Shown here: positions 1 to 8,821 of the stretch, piece after piece
Layout: each line of letters begins with the position of its first letter
Numbering within the stretch: position 1 is the first letter of the stretch
Assembly (NCBI GenBank): GCA_018985225.1
Contig: JADGIF010000259.1
Coordinates: forward strand, 1 to 12,589
Direction: 5' to 3'
Length of the DNA: 12,589 nt
DNA from: Amoeboradix gromovi
Lineage: Eukaryota; Sanchytriomycota; Sanchytriomycetes; Sanchytriales; Sanchytriaceae
Notes under the pieces: generated by a model
Told to the model about the DNA's origin: nothing
Database searches by the model: none
Seen by the model: the letters and a program-made list of their open reading frames with translations, nothing else
Translations under genes and position numbers: made by a program

Positions 1-96
1 GGTTTGAAAGAAGGACTTTTATTAATAATAGTATTTCCTCCTTATGGAGCACCTACTTTGAAAACGACTTGATCTAGTTTTTATATTTGGTGTCCC
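1..96 (+). repeat. 96-bp inverted repeat, left arm (copy A)
   Basis: This segment matches the reverse complement of 8544-8639 at 92 of 96 positions by eye. The first 52 bases are identical and all four differences fall in 53-72. The repeat may continue to the left of the window. Its last 23 bases (74-96, beginning CTAGTTTTTATATTTGG) form a core that recurs at 8544-8566, 8799-8821 and 12511-12533. One frame reads like protein, with a TGG in the right arm replaced by TGA here, so the unit may be a relic of a repeated coding sequence rather than a simple terminal repeat. BLM10 starts about 155 bp downstream. Confidence 0.9.
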
Positions 97-252
97 GAAT
101 ACATTTTATCAACTACTCTTGAATTTGCTGTTGTTTTTGTTGATATTTTCACTGCTGTTAAAATTGCATAAAGTTTTATATATCTTCTTGATGAATTTTG
201 AATATGTACAAGTTTATTTTTATTTACCCCTCCCGTTTACTTTTTATAAAGC

Positions 253-3200
253 ATGTCCTCCATGCTTCCAAACAACGAAAATGAGCGAATTAAATTATTA
301 GATGAATTTTACTCCAAGTTGGAGCTGTCAAAGACCAATGGCACTTATTATCAAGATTTTCATACTAATTCGAATCTTTTGAATAATTATTTTGATTTTT
401 ATTATTCGATTCCCATGAACGACTTGCTGAAGATCGTTCGGATATACTATTCTGAATTATCTGTAAATCCGCTAAATCCTAATGTAGTCAAAGTCAGTTG
501 TCACATGTTGTGTTATTTATTAAAATACAAGGATGATGTCCCGATTAGTGAACTTTCTCTCGATTATTCTCCTTTTTATAAACTAATACAACTTTATTTC
601 TCTCCAAAATCCTCAGACAAGACCATATTGTTGTCTCAGGCCCATAAATCTGATTTATTGAAGGCTTTGATCGTTTGTAATCCTTATTTTATCAATATCA
701 AGCAGTCTTTATTCTTAACTCCTGCCATCAAATCTCCTGTTAAATATTTAACCTCTTTTGTACACTATCTGCTGTTTCTACCACCACGTAAGGATATGTC
801 TTTCATCTCACAAATTTTCAATTTTATCTCTAGTTCATTTTCACAAAGTCACACTGTGTTCCACCTGTTCTTGTACTTTCTAAAGAATTCCTGTGATCGA
901 TACATTTTAACGTTGCCGATTGATATCTTAAACTACTGCAACAGTAAATTGTTGGTTTTATTCAAATTTAAATATAAAACATCTTACTTATGCTCTTTCA
1001 CTAAAAGCCACCCATCTATATACAATTTAATTGCTTTTATATTTGTTAATCAATCATTTATTCCAAATCAATTAATACGAGCTCTGCATTTTAATCTAGC
1101 TCATAATGAACCCTGGACTGTTAAATATTCTACTTTTCTTCTTGAGCTGTGCTCTTATATTAGTGAATCTACAAGCTCATGTGCCAATGACATATCCTCT
1201 TTGTTGATTGACACTCTGCTAGTTTTAATTCATTCTAAAAGCAACAGTACCAGTCTCAATTCAATTAAATCTATTGAATACCTATGTACTTATGCTACTG
1301 TTCCGCTATTTGATACCCTATACGATGCTATCTTGGCCTCCATCTCTTCTTCAATGTATCCTAATCGTATTCTAGCAGGAGTTAATCTTTCTCACTGTTT
1401 AGTACCTCTTTTTGATTCCAAACTAGGCAGCGACTCTCCCATTGTAGCCAGTTTGTCCAAGTTGCTTTATATTTTAATTGATTTGATTGATCCCAACAAT
1501 TTCCGAATCTCTTTTTCAATATTTGTATTTATACATCATGTATCTTCATTACAGTTACCTTGCCTATATCCGCTCTTCACAGATCTTTCTGTTTTTCTCT
1601 ATTCGGCCATGGAATCCTGTTTAACATGTAATCATTCTTATTCAAAAATTGTACATCCTATTAATTCACTGCTAATTCCTGTGCTGTCTAATAGCTCTTT
1701 CATACATAACAAGTGCATCTTGTTCATTCAATCAATAGATCTACATTTGTTGAACAATGTTGTCACTATGCTACTGGCTCCTTTTAAATCTTTTAATAAC
1801 ACCTCTTTTATTAACCATTGCATATCCAACATCAGCGACCATTTTAATGCTACTGACCATTGTGTTTTGAGTAGTGAGTACAAGTCATGTTGGTATATCC
1901 ACTGCTTAATGTATATTTGTGATTATCATGACATTTCTACCACCAAAGCTTTAATTGGCAGAACAAAGGACACAGAGTGTATTCCTATATATTCCAGTTT
2001 AATTAGACTTCTATCACATCATTTACAAGAGTGCATCAAGGATATCATGACTGGAAACTCTACCGATTCGAGCAGCTCTAATATGCATGAACTGTTTTCG
2101 TGTATACAGGTATTGACTGCTAGTAACTCTACAAATACGAGTATTGCATCCAAGAAAAAGGCTTTGCTGTTCAAATTGTTTATGCCTCTTCATATTATAT
2201 ACAAAGCACCTAGTACACCTGATGATTCTACTCTAGTTATAGGCCAATTGCTAAGTGTTATGACTGAAAACATCCTCTCGATCCCTATGAATAAACACCT
2301 CTCTGCTATCATCAACAATGTTTGTAGTTACAAACCGTACTCATTCACCATGCATAATTCCCATCTGTTTGTTAAAAGCGTACCTATCAAATCGCACAGC
2401 AGTGCCTGCGATTACGTGTACAAGCAATCTGAGTATATCAGATTGTATTTGATCAATTTGAACTATTATAATAGATGCTTAATTCTGTTAAACAAGCAGG
2501 TAACTACTAGATACATTGACGATCTGGTGCTGATCATTCTGTATTATGCCATTAATTCACAAACTAAGCAAACCAGATGTTCACTGCAGGATGGGCTGGT
2601 ACACTTGAACATCTCCTTTAACTTTAAGACTGCGTTAATTTGCAAGTTCAGAGAGCTATTGAACTCAATCACAACTGACGCTAATGCAAGTACGGCAGTG
2701 GGTCCTAGTACCGCAACTTCAATTGCCCGCATAAAAGGTACAGTAGGAATTGACCGGGAAGCACTGCCGTATCTGCTGCATACGGTCAACAAAGAGTCAT
2801 TTTTAAAACACACTGATGCTGACTTTGATTTCAAACTGTTTGAGCTGATTGTTGGATTGGACACCAGACAAGATGAGCTAATCTCGTCCTTGATCAACAC
2901 AATGACTAGTGCACTTGCTATTAAGAAGGTGGTTTATTCTGTTGATATTGCAAGGCTTGCTGAGTTTATAATTAAAGAAGAGAAAACATTTATTAAACAA
3001 CTGATGATCAAATGGCTTAATATGTACATCAACACGAGCATAGAAAGTACAGTTATAACCAGCGATAGGACCTTGACTACTATAAACACATTGTGCTCAG
3101 ATCTGACTATAATTAGTTTACCAACAGTCTTGGATATCTTAAATGATTTATTGCGCGCAAGTCCCGTAGCAATAAGCAAATGACATAGTTGGCTGTATAA

Positions 3201-4456
3201 TAAAACTTTGCATGCAGTCAAGCAATAGATTGAACAGACAAGATATGGTAATTGAATGCATACAGCACAGATTTATATATTTTATACAGCTAATAAATAA
3301 TGACATAGATTTAGAAGTATTCGATGGAAGTGGTGAAATGATGGACAGATTGAATACAGAGGTAATGACAGGACTAGTACTTAGAAACGCAGGTATAAGC
3401 AGAGAGGTAGTAAATAGGGTTTGTAAGTATATAATAAACTCTACAGACGCAGGCTGGTCAAACTGGATCAAATGTATGTATACTGTAGCACGAAATGCAA
3501 TGGCGGATACTTTAGAAACCCTGCTAAAATACATAATTGAGGAGTTTAATAAATATAGCTGCTATACTCATTTTAGGTTAGCAAAGGTTATACTACTGAT
3601 AATGGAATATAGCAGTGCCCGAATAGATGTAGATATGGACCAGTATGAATTCAGTGATTATATGGAATATCGTAAAGTGTGGGTGAGGTATAGAGTGATC
3701 AGACACAAACAGTGGATAATTGACAACATGAACGGAAGCACTTATCCAGTGAATAGAATGAGTCTAAATTTGGACACCAAGGTAGTTTCTCCGTGCAATC
3801 CACATTCATTAAACAAGGATAACCATAGAATACGGAGTAATTGGTACTTGATAGTAAACAGTGTACATGACGATTACGACATATTTATAGAAGGTTTGAC
3901 AGAATATGTGCTCTACATACTCAAGTACAAGGACATGGAACTGATAAATAGTGTGAGAGAGTGTATAAAGGAAGAGAGTTTTAGCAGATTATTACTCAAC
4001 GTAGCGACTTACAGAAGTCAATATGCAGAACACAAGCATGATTATTATATAATGATGCAATACAATCTGTATTATAGACAATTTGATATGGAACTTGAGC
4101 TTCTAAAAGACATACATGGAGATATAGTAAATAACATGGAACTGAATGACAAGGTAGGAATAGAAATGATAAAATGTGCTAGTATAATATATCAGATTTA
4201 TTATACTAGGGGGATAGAATGGCAAGGAAAAGGAACAATAGAATGTTTAGCAGGTTTGCTAGCATACAAACTATATCCTGAGTGGGTAAAAAAGGGTGTT
4301 TATGAGATAATGGGAAACAGCAAGTACAAAAACCTGATTGCTAAAGTTATGGTACAATTTAGAAGAAAAGAAATGGAAAACAAAAAGATTGGGAATTTGG
4401 ATTATGAAATAGAAGAATTATATTTATATTTCCAAGGGGATTCTTACTTTGCTTGA
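253..4456 (+). CDS. BLM10: BLM10/PA200 (PSME4) family proteasome activator, two exons
   Basis: This is a HEAT-repeat cap that binds the end of the 20S (or hybrid 26S) proteasome and opens its gate, acting in nucleus and cytoplasm. Exon 1 (253-3165, 971 codons) carries family landmarks: DYSPFYKLIQLYFS near residue 104, LLKALIVCNPYF near 135, and DPNNFRISFSIFVFIHH near 413, which matches the conserved DPNDF block of the PA200 middle region. Exon 2 (3218-4456, 412 codons) ends like the C-terminal DUF3437 domain, with LYPEWVKKGVYEIM, an FRRKEMENKK block and a final SYFA where family members end in YYA. The frames differ by one. A 52-nt GT-AG intron at 3166-3217 joins them in phase 0, giving about 1383 residues, short against roughly 1843 (human) and 2143 (yeast). 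The start is the first ATG of the frame. Family call is firm; the exact junction is not. Confidence 0.85.
3166..3217 (+). other. probable intron in BLM10 (52 nt)
   Basis: The upstream frame stops at TGA 3181-3183 and the downstream frame is closed by TAA at 3173-3175, so any intron must span this zone and have length 1 modulo 3. GTAGCA at 3166 to TTGCATGCAG ending at 3217 is 52 nt, phase 0. It removes the ATG at 3212 that would otherwise look like a separate start. Other frame-compatible GT...AG pairs are 3161-3188 (28 nt) and 3161-3176 (16 nt), both with a poorer GTCCCG donor. A simple one-base frameshift cannot be excluded from sequence alone. Confidence 0.55.
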
Positions 4457-5020
4457 CTCAGTAAATTCTATGCAGCATAAGCTATATTGCGCGCGCCAAT
4501 CAGCGAGTCTTGAGTCAAATTGCAGGGCCATCTAACTAGTGGTCTTCATGAACCAAATCTGAGAAATGGATTAGTGAATTAAGAGTATCCAGTGAGACAT
4601 AAGTATGAGCAAGGAATGATTGTCATGCGATGATCTACTCTGTATGAAGCCGTTTATTAATTTTATTCAATATACACTCATACCTGGAGATTTTTCAGTT
4701 TATCAGAAGTTGAATATAATTTCTATTTGAAATATAATCATGGTATTACATAGGTTAATCCTAAAAAACGAGATAGTTTATAAATGGCACGTTTGAACTC
4801 AAATGAATGAAGTGCGACACCTAAGAAACAACTGCCAAACTGGTTTAGTTACACTCAATAGCTGCAGCAATTAGCTGCCATACACGTAGGAGAACAATGC
4901 CACAGATAACCCTGTGCTATAATTAGTTTTAGAGCTCTTCTCGACATATTTTCATTTTACCGCTTAGCCTGGAGTGGTGTACAAATTAAGCTCAGAGCTT
5001 CATGGCTCCGTGATACGGCT
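4457..5020. other. intergenic stretch, no supported gene
   Basis: No open reading frame of useful length and no RNA gene is recognisable. Short protein-like runs broken by several stops occur on the plus strand around 4540-4750 but match nothing I know. A small CG-rich patch (GCGCGCGCC) lies near 4489-4497. The frame of the next gene is open upstream of its ATG from about 4908, so an unseen 5' exon of that gene is possible. Confidence 0.5.
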
Positions 5021-5690
5021 ATGAAAGAATTGTTCGGTACAATTTTTGATTTATTAGGATTGCTGATATCAGCTCGTGTAAGTCTAGATCAATGGGAAAA
5101 TAGTGCAACGCTATTCAAAGGGTTGTATCACGATATCAATACACTATCAGATATTTTAGCCCCGCTTGCAGATCAGAATAATGAGCGATTGGATTTGAGA
5201 GCTGATATTCTTACTCGTACAGAGTCATCATTGAATGCCCTGATATCATTTCTAGAAGTGAGTGAGCAAAGCAATGTCTCTTTGATACATCTAGATGAAC
5301 TTGGCAACAAGTTTAGTCGAATATCACGGACACATCTGATGTTCAGGAAGATTGTTGAGAAAGCAGACGCCCGGGATATTCAATCAAAACTAGACAGGCT
5401 ATATGATACAAACAACTTCAACACGACTGGTATCCAGGAATTTATAGCCGTAGGATTGCTATTCCAAGGAGCGGGACTACTTTGGAAGAAAGAATTACAA
5501 GCTAGCCATGGAATGGTTCCAAAAGAGTGCAGAATTGCATACCTTAGATGCAGCATCGCGCATTGGGTACATGTACGAAAGAGGTCTATCGTTTGAAAAG
5601 GATTACAAATCGGCAATGTGCCGGTACAAAATGAGTTATCTTGAAGTATATTTGGATCATCTGGGAGAAGATTGCACTTCATGGATGTAA
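5021..5690 (+). pseudogene. MLKL-like four-helix-bundle + Sel1-repeat protein, frameshifted
   Basis: The first frame (5021 to about 5490) encodes roughly 130 helical residues with spacing typical of the N-terminal four-helix bundle of MLKL-like proteins and of fungal kinase/Sel1 proteins (LYHDINTLSDILAPLAD, then SSLNALISFLEV, then RDIQSKLDRLYDTNNF). It then enters a Sel1-like repeat (AVGLLFQGAGLLWKK). The frame moves by one near 5485-5492 and Sel1 sequence continues as NYKLAMEWFQKSAE, then IGYMYERGLSFEKDYKSAM, stopping at TAA 5688-5690. Such proteins usually carry many Sel1 repeats and often a kinase domain; here fewer than two repeats remain. Sel1 consensus is kept across the shift, which favours a one-base frameshift over an intron, although 19-nt (5450-5468) and 43-nt (5450-5492) GT...AG segments would also restore frame. 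The start is the first ATG fitting the domain. Confidence 0.55.
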
Positions 5691-5863
5691 TAAATCTTAA
5701 AGATGTTCTGAAATTATTTTCATTCATATCTTTCTAAACTGACTATCAGGTCATCCAGATAGTTATTTTTAAAGTACTCAAAAATAGGGACCATTGACTC
5801 ATAGGCAAGAATTATCACTCGGAATCATAGTTCTGCAACTTGCGCATAAACCAAGGGAGCCTG

Positions 5864-6078
5864 AGAGCTCAAAGCAATTCGAAAACCCCACATATGATGT
5901 GAATGGACGCCTCCAGAATCAAGACATTTGAATTGTATCAATAGCTCTTAAATTGCATCATCTGTGCATTTATGAGTCATCCTAGAAGAGTTCTGTTTAC
6001 ATATTAGCAACAATTTAAAGACCTGTAGTGATTTTCTGCATCCAAGGACACATATCTTGCAAAACTTCCTTGAAACTG
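5864..6078. repeat. 215-bp dispersed direct repeat, copy 1
   Basis: This segment is about 97 percent identical by eye to 9473-9685, in the same orientation, with six substitutions and one 2-nt indel (an extra AT near 6053). Here it covers the 3' end and downstream flank of a tentative minus-strand gene (5948-6552). The 2-nt indel changes the minus-strand frame between copies, so the repeat is not conserved as protein. No terminal inverted repeats, target-site duplication or poly(A) tract are evident at its ends. Confidence 0.9.
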
Positions 6079-6552
6079 AAGTTGAGCAGCAGTCTAATTG
6101 ATTAGCACCGTTGCTAGTTGCTTGTATTGCCTTATTAAAGCATTGGCTTGAAGCAATGACAAGAAAAATGTCTTTCAGTAATGGTCTTATAATAGTTGTG
6201 GGAAGTGTATAGGCAGTAAAAAGAGTAACCAACAAGATAATGATATAGATTCTTTTTGCCAAACTTTTCTGAGTACTGATAACTTTGGCCATCATAGACT
6301 CAATATAAGTCAAGCACTGCGAGGGTAAACTTCAAGACCATGAATAGAAACAATATAAGAGATTATTTACCGTCCCTGGCACTTCCATCTCACACCTAGG
6401 CAGTAATTCTGTGGCGCATTCCTGACACTGCTTAAGAAATCTCTCTAAATTGTAAATTGTTGTGGCTGAGTTACAAGATTGCAATACTCTGATCTACACA
6501 ATCACAAAATAATGAAGATCAGCATCTTTGAAGTTACCCTGCTGATTTCCAT
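5948..6552 (-). CDS. hypothetical small membrane protein, tentative three-exon model
   Basis: I do not recognise this gene. The last exon (5948-6316) is a 122-codon open frame with a hydrophobic stretch, RIYIIILLVTLFTAYTL, suited to a transmembrane helix, preceded by basic residues and followed by a Cys-containing tail (LDCCSTS, CKICVLGC). Upstream, exon 2 (6371-6493) reads as Cys-rich sequence (LKQCQECATELLPRC), joined in phase 0 by a 54-nt segment GTAAAT...CTCGCAG (6317-6370). A 44-nt GTAACT...GTGTAG segment (6494-6537) removes an in-frame TAG and links to an ATG at 6550-6552. The product would be 168 residues with one helix near 69-85. The 3' half overlaps the 215-bp repeat. The model was fitted by eye and a chance frame is possible. 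Confidence 0.35.
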
Positions 6553-6923
6553 TGATCTCTCCTAGAGTGCAGTCTCAGATTTTTAGCTTAAAGATTGACT
6601 ATTTTCTTGAATAAATCATTTATCGCGAATTTTTATGCATTTTTGTATAGTTTCAAGACTTTTCCAGATTTTCCAAATTTTCCAAATACCTTAAATACTC
6701 AATATTCTTCATTTTCGCAAATGGCAAATTGAATCAATGGATGTAATTCTAAACATGCCAAATCTAAAGAAATAACTAATAGCTGTAGTATACATTCATT
6801 AACGTTGAGGAACTAGTCCAAAGATGGAACTATTAGTTCCTTCCTAACGCGTAGAAAAAGATCAACGATAAATATCCTGTAAATCATTTATTTAATAATT
6901 CGCATGTGATTATTCTTACCACA
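6553..6923. other. AT-rich spacer between divergent genes
   Basis: No open reading frame is supported here. The stretch lies between a tentative minus-strand gene and a plus-strand gene, so it would hold both promoters. It contains a three-copy 9-bp tandem repeat (6660-6686) and a short hairpin-prone segment near 6812-6842 where GGAACTA is followed by GGAACTATTAGTTCC. Confidence 0.5.
6660..6686. repeat. short tandem repeat, 3 x 9 bp
   Basis: Three adjacent 9-mers are visible: TTTTCCAGA, TTTTCCAAA and TTTTCCAAA. The tract is too short to suggest more than replication slippage or a local binding-site cluster in a promoter region. Confidence 0.85.
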
Positions 6924-7711
6924 ATGCGAGATCTTAATAGTTATTATGCACGTACAAGGTGTGCCAATCTTGAGAAAACCAATTTAGAGAGCTGCGCTTG
7001 TTCCAATTGTCATTTGGGGATAGATATCATATGGCAGCAAGAACATACACATCAAGTATACGCATCCTTATTCAATCCCGCCTCAGAGTAGTGAAAGCGT
7101 GAGCAATCACTGCAACAGATTTACTAGAATTGCTAGTTTCTCAGAAATCAGGACTTTTAACGGGGATCTCAGTGGACTCGTTAGCAATGATAATTTTAAG
7201 GGATAAAACTATGTCAACTCAAATCATGGATACATTTACTTTCCGAGCAACAATCATGGATTCCAATATTACAGTGCATGTAAATCTGTTTAATAACTAT
7301 AGGGTAGTCATGGATTTTAACTGGTTAAATACATTATATAATTTCGATGTTAATAGTTGGTCAGGTAGGGGATTAACCACACTTGTGACTTTCTTTTTAA
7401 ATCATAGTCCTAGAGATCCAAACGTATTTGGCTCGATTAGTCCAGTAGATGGAACTATTTCGGTTACTGGCCAGCAGAAAAAAGATATCATTTTACAAGC
7501 CTGTAAAGACATATTTCATGTAATTGACCAGGTTGTAGAAAAACACGGACGTAGTCTGTTGGACTACGCTGTATGGTATCGTGACAAAAGAGCAAATTAT
7601 AATCCTTCAGACTATGCACAATACATTACTCGAGAAGCATGCAATTGCATTGTACACGGGGAACTTTTAGCACCTAATGTCCTTTATGACTTGGTTCAAT
7701 ATGATAAATAG
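6924..7711 (+). CDS. unrecognised protein, probably two exons
   Basis: The main exon is open from 7103 to the TAA ending at 7711 and gives a convincing protein with no motif I can name, for example VVMDFNWLNTLYNFDVNSWS and RSLLDYAVWYRDKRANY. Its own first ATG is at 7187. A 5' frame from ATG 6924 carries a Cys cluster (CANLEKTNLESCACSNC) that might bind zinc. A segment from GTATAC at 7056 to TTTCTCAG ending at 7144 (89 nt) joins the two in phase 0 and removes the stop at 7089, giving about 232 residues. If this junction is wrong, the gene is the 7187-7711 frame alone or a larger gene with other exons. Translation from 7187 would yield 174 residues. Codon use is AT-rich like the neighbours. Confidence 0.5.
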
Positions 7712-8027
7712 ATAAGGCTTATTTTATTTTTCTAAATCTTTGACTATTGAACGCTAGCATCATGTAATATCATTTACATTCTTCCGCACAAGTTCTGGTT
7801 CACAGCTTTTCCCGACATTGATACGCTTTTTTGACCAATGTTATCTTTATGACCGCGTATCAGTTAACTCTACTTGTTCTTAGATTTTTCATCCAATTTT
7901 AACTCTCATACAGCCATTCAGCAACTGTCTATCCATTGGATTCGATTACTGGCTCTTCTAAATATTCGGTTGATCGGTTCGCGGTGACAGGTACTTCTCG
8001 AATGGAGTCTTTTCAGATTCCAAACAT
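7712..8027. other. no intact gene; broken minus-strand coding fragments
   Basis: The stretch after the plus-strand stop has no intact frame. On the minus strand, about 7960-8110 reads as a protein-like run (THNCGDSYLSIMEPIIELEC, then EKTPFEKYLSPRTDQ), followed after a frame change by EYLEEPVIESNG and a stop. These fragments continue the degraded frames at 8028-8462 and are probably the tail of the same former gene, or further exons of it. Confidence 0.4.
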
Positions 8028-8462
8028 TCAAGCTCGATTATTGGTTCCATTATACTCAGATATGAGTCTCCGCAGTTGTGTGTAGAGAATACACCTTTGG
8101 CTAAATCCTAGTTGACCACATTCAGACCCGATCGACACTCTCACCTCTGGGACAAAGTAATCAGGAATTTTCATTCAATGATTAGTACTAAATCTGACTA
8201 TACTGTTATAGATATGTAATGGATTTCTGCATTTGTTGAACTTGAACAACTCAATGCTGTGGAACCTCTATATCTCATTCATACGTAACATACATACAAA
8301 TTCTTTTTGTCTTTAAATCTAACCACCGCGAGCACCCAATGTTTCCGCTATGCATCCGTATGTATCCATTTTTATTGGAAGCACGGATTTCTTCATGATT
8401 TCAGAGTGTTTTTTATTCCACCAATGATCTGTAATGGCAGACACGCACACAGCTTGTTGTAT
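8028..8462 (-). pseudogene. degraded Ulp1-like (C48) cysteine protease relic, tentative
   Basis: Ulp1/SENP proteases cleave SUMO or related modifiers with a His-Asp-Cys triad, and Ulp1-like domains also occur in some DNA transposons. Reading the minus strand, 8343-8462 gives DHWWNKKHSEIMKKSVLPI, and after skipping one base (8342) the run 8282-8341 gives HWVLAVVRFKDKK. This matches the family order W-x-K-K ... V-P-I ... H-W-x-L-A-V-[IV] ... K-K, though the PI-to-HW spacing is longer than usual. A frame at 8028-8267 with one in-frame TGA has SECGQLGF at about 8106-8126, resembling the QNDCG catalytic Cys block. No YDS Asp motif is seen. A 37-nt intron could replace the frameshift but would delete the VPI-like block. 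Assignment is by eye only. Confidence 0.35.
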
Positions 8463-8543
8463 TGAGGCTCTTGATCAAATTCGACATTGATAAACCGCTT
8501 GATTCTATAAAAACAAAGTGCTGCAGCTTTGTGTATTGGATAT

Positions 8544-8639
8544 GGGACACCAAATATAAAAACTAGACCAAGTCGTTTTTAAAGGAAGTGCTCCATAAGG
8601 AGGAAATACTATTATTAATAAAAGTCCTTCTTTCAAACC
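8544..8639 (-). repeat. 96-bp inverted repeat, right arm (copy B)
   Basis: This is the reverse complement of 1-96 with four mismatches. On the minus strand one frame runs open through the whole repeat and beyond it (FPPYGALPLKTTWSSFYIWCP) toward the Ulp1-like relic, before a stop near 8506. The repeat therefore seems to be part of the same decayed unit. With copy A it brackets 8.6 kb containing BLM10 and the central accessory region. Confidence 0.9.
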
Positions 8640-8725
8640 AATTTTCTTTCATTAATGTCATTCCTTTCTTTAAAATATATGAGGTCTCTGAGTGTCTAAT
8701 TAAAAGGTGCAATCAGTCAGATTGA

Positions 8726-8740
8726 TTTAATTTAATTTAA
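8726..8740. repeat. TTTAA tandem tract
   Basis: Three TTTAA units lie in the short spacer between the two inverted-repeat systems (8640-8764). This spacer otherwise shows no gene. Confidence 0.8.
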
Positions 8741-8764
8741 TTCACTGTCGGTTAATACACACTT

Positions 8765-8821
8765 GATATAATGATTCAAACTGTTTAAGAAAGTTATTCT
8801 AGTTTTTATATTTGATGTCCC
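8765..8821 (+). repeat. 57-bp imperfect inverted repeat, left arm (copy C)
   Basis: This matches the reverse complement of 12511-12567 at about 47 of 57 positions. The best part is 8789-8821, with 30 of 33 matching. Its last 23 bases (8799-8821) are the core also present in copies A and B, differing from copy A by one base (TTTGATG for TTTGGTG). The core overlaps the stop codon of the minus-strand gene 8806-9397, so on that strand it sits at the gene's 3' end, as copy D does for DIS3. Confidence 0.8.

Noticed and set aside
119-301. Leu/Phe-rich 60-residue frame upstream of BLM10
   Set aside because: It begins at TTG in T-rich sequence, overlaps the BLM10 start and has hydrophobic, low-complexity composition expected by chance.
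2544-3534. Minus-strand frames of 95-128 residues opposite BLM10
   Set aside because: They are shadows of the coding strand, without motifs and opposite a conserved gene.
3212-4456. A separate gene starting at ATG 3212
   Set aside because: The product has only the C-terminal features of PA200 and follows an N-terminal PA200 frame directly; the ATG lies inside the preferred intron.
5450-5468. A 19-nt intron in the Sel1 gene, like that in DIS3
   Set aside because: It has the right ends and length, but removing it deletes residues that fit the Sel1 consensus, so a frameshift explains the data better.
8400-8567. XPD/RTEL1-type helicase similarity (FGVPYP followed by helical sequence) on the minus strand
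   Set aside because: The match is limited to one short motif in a repeat-derived frame; the helicase QxxGRxIR motif is not convincingly present.
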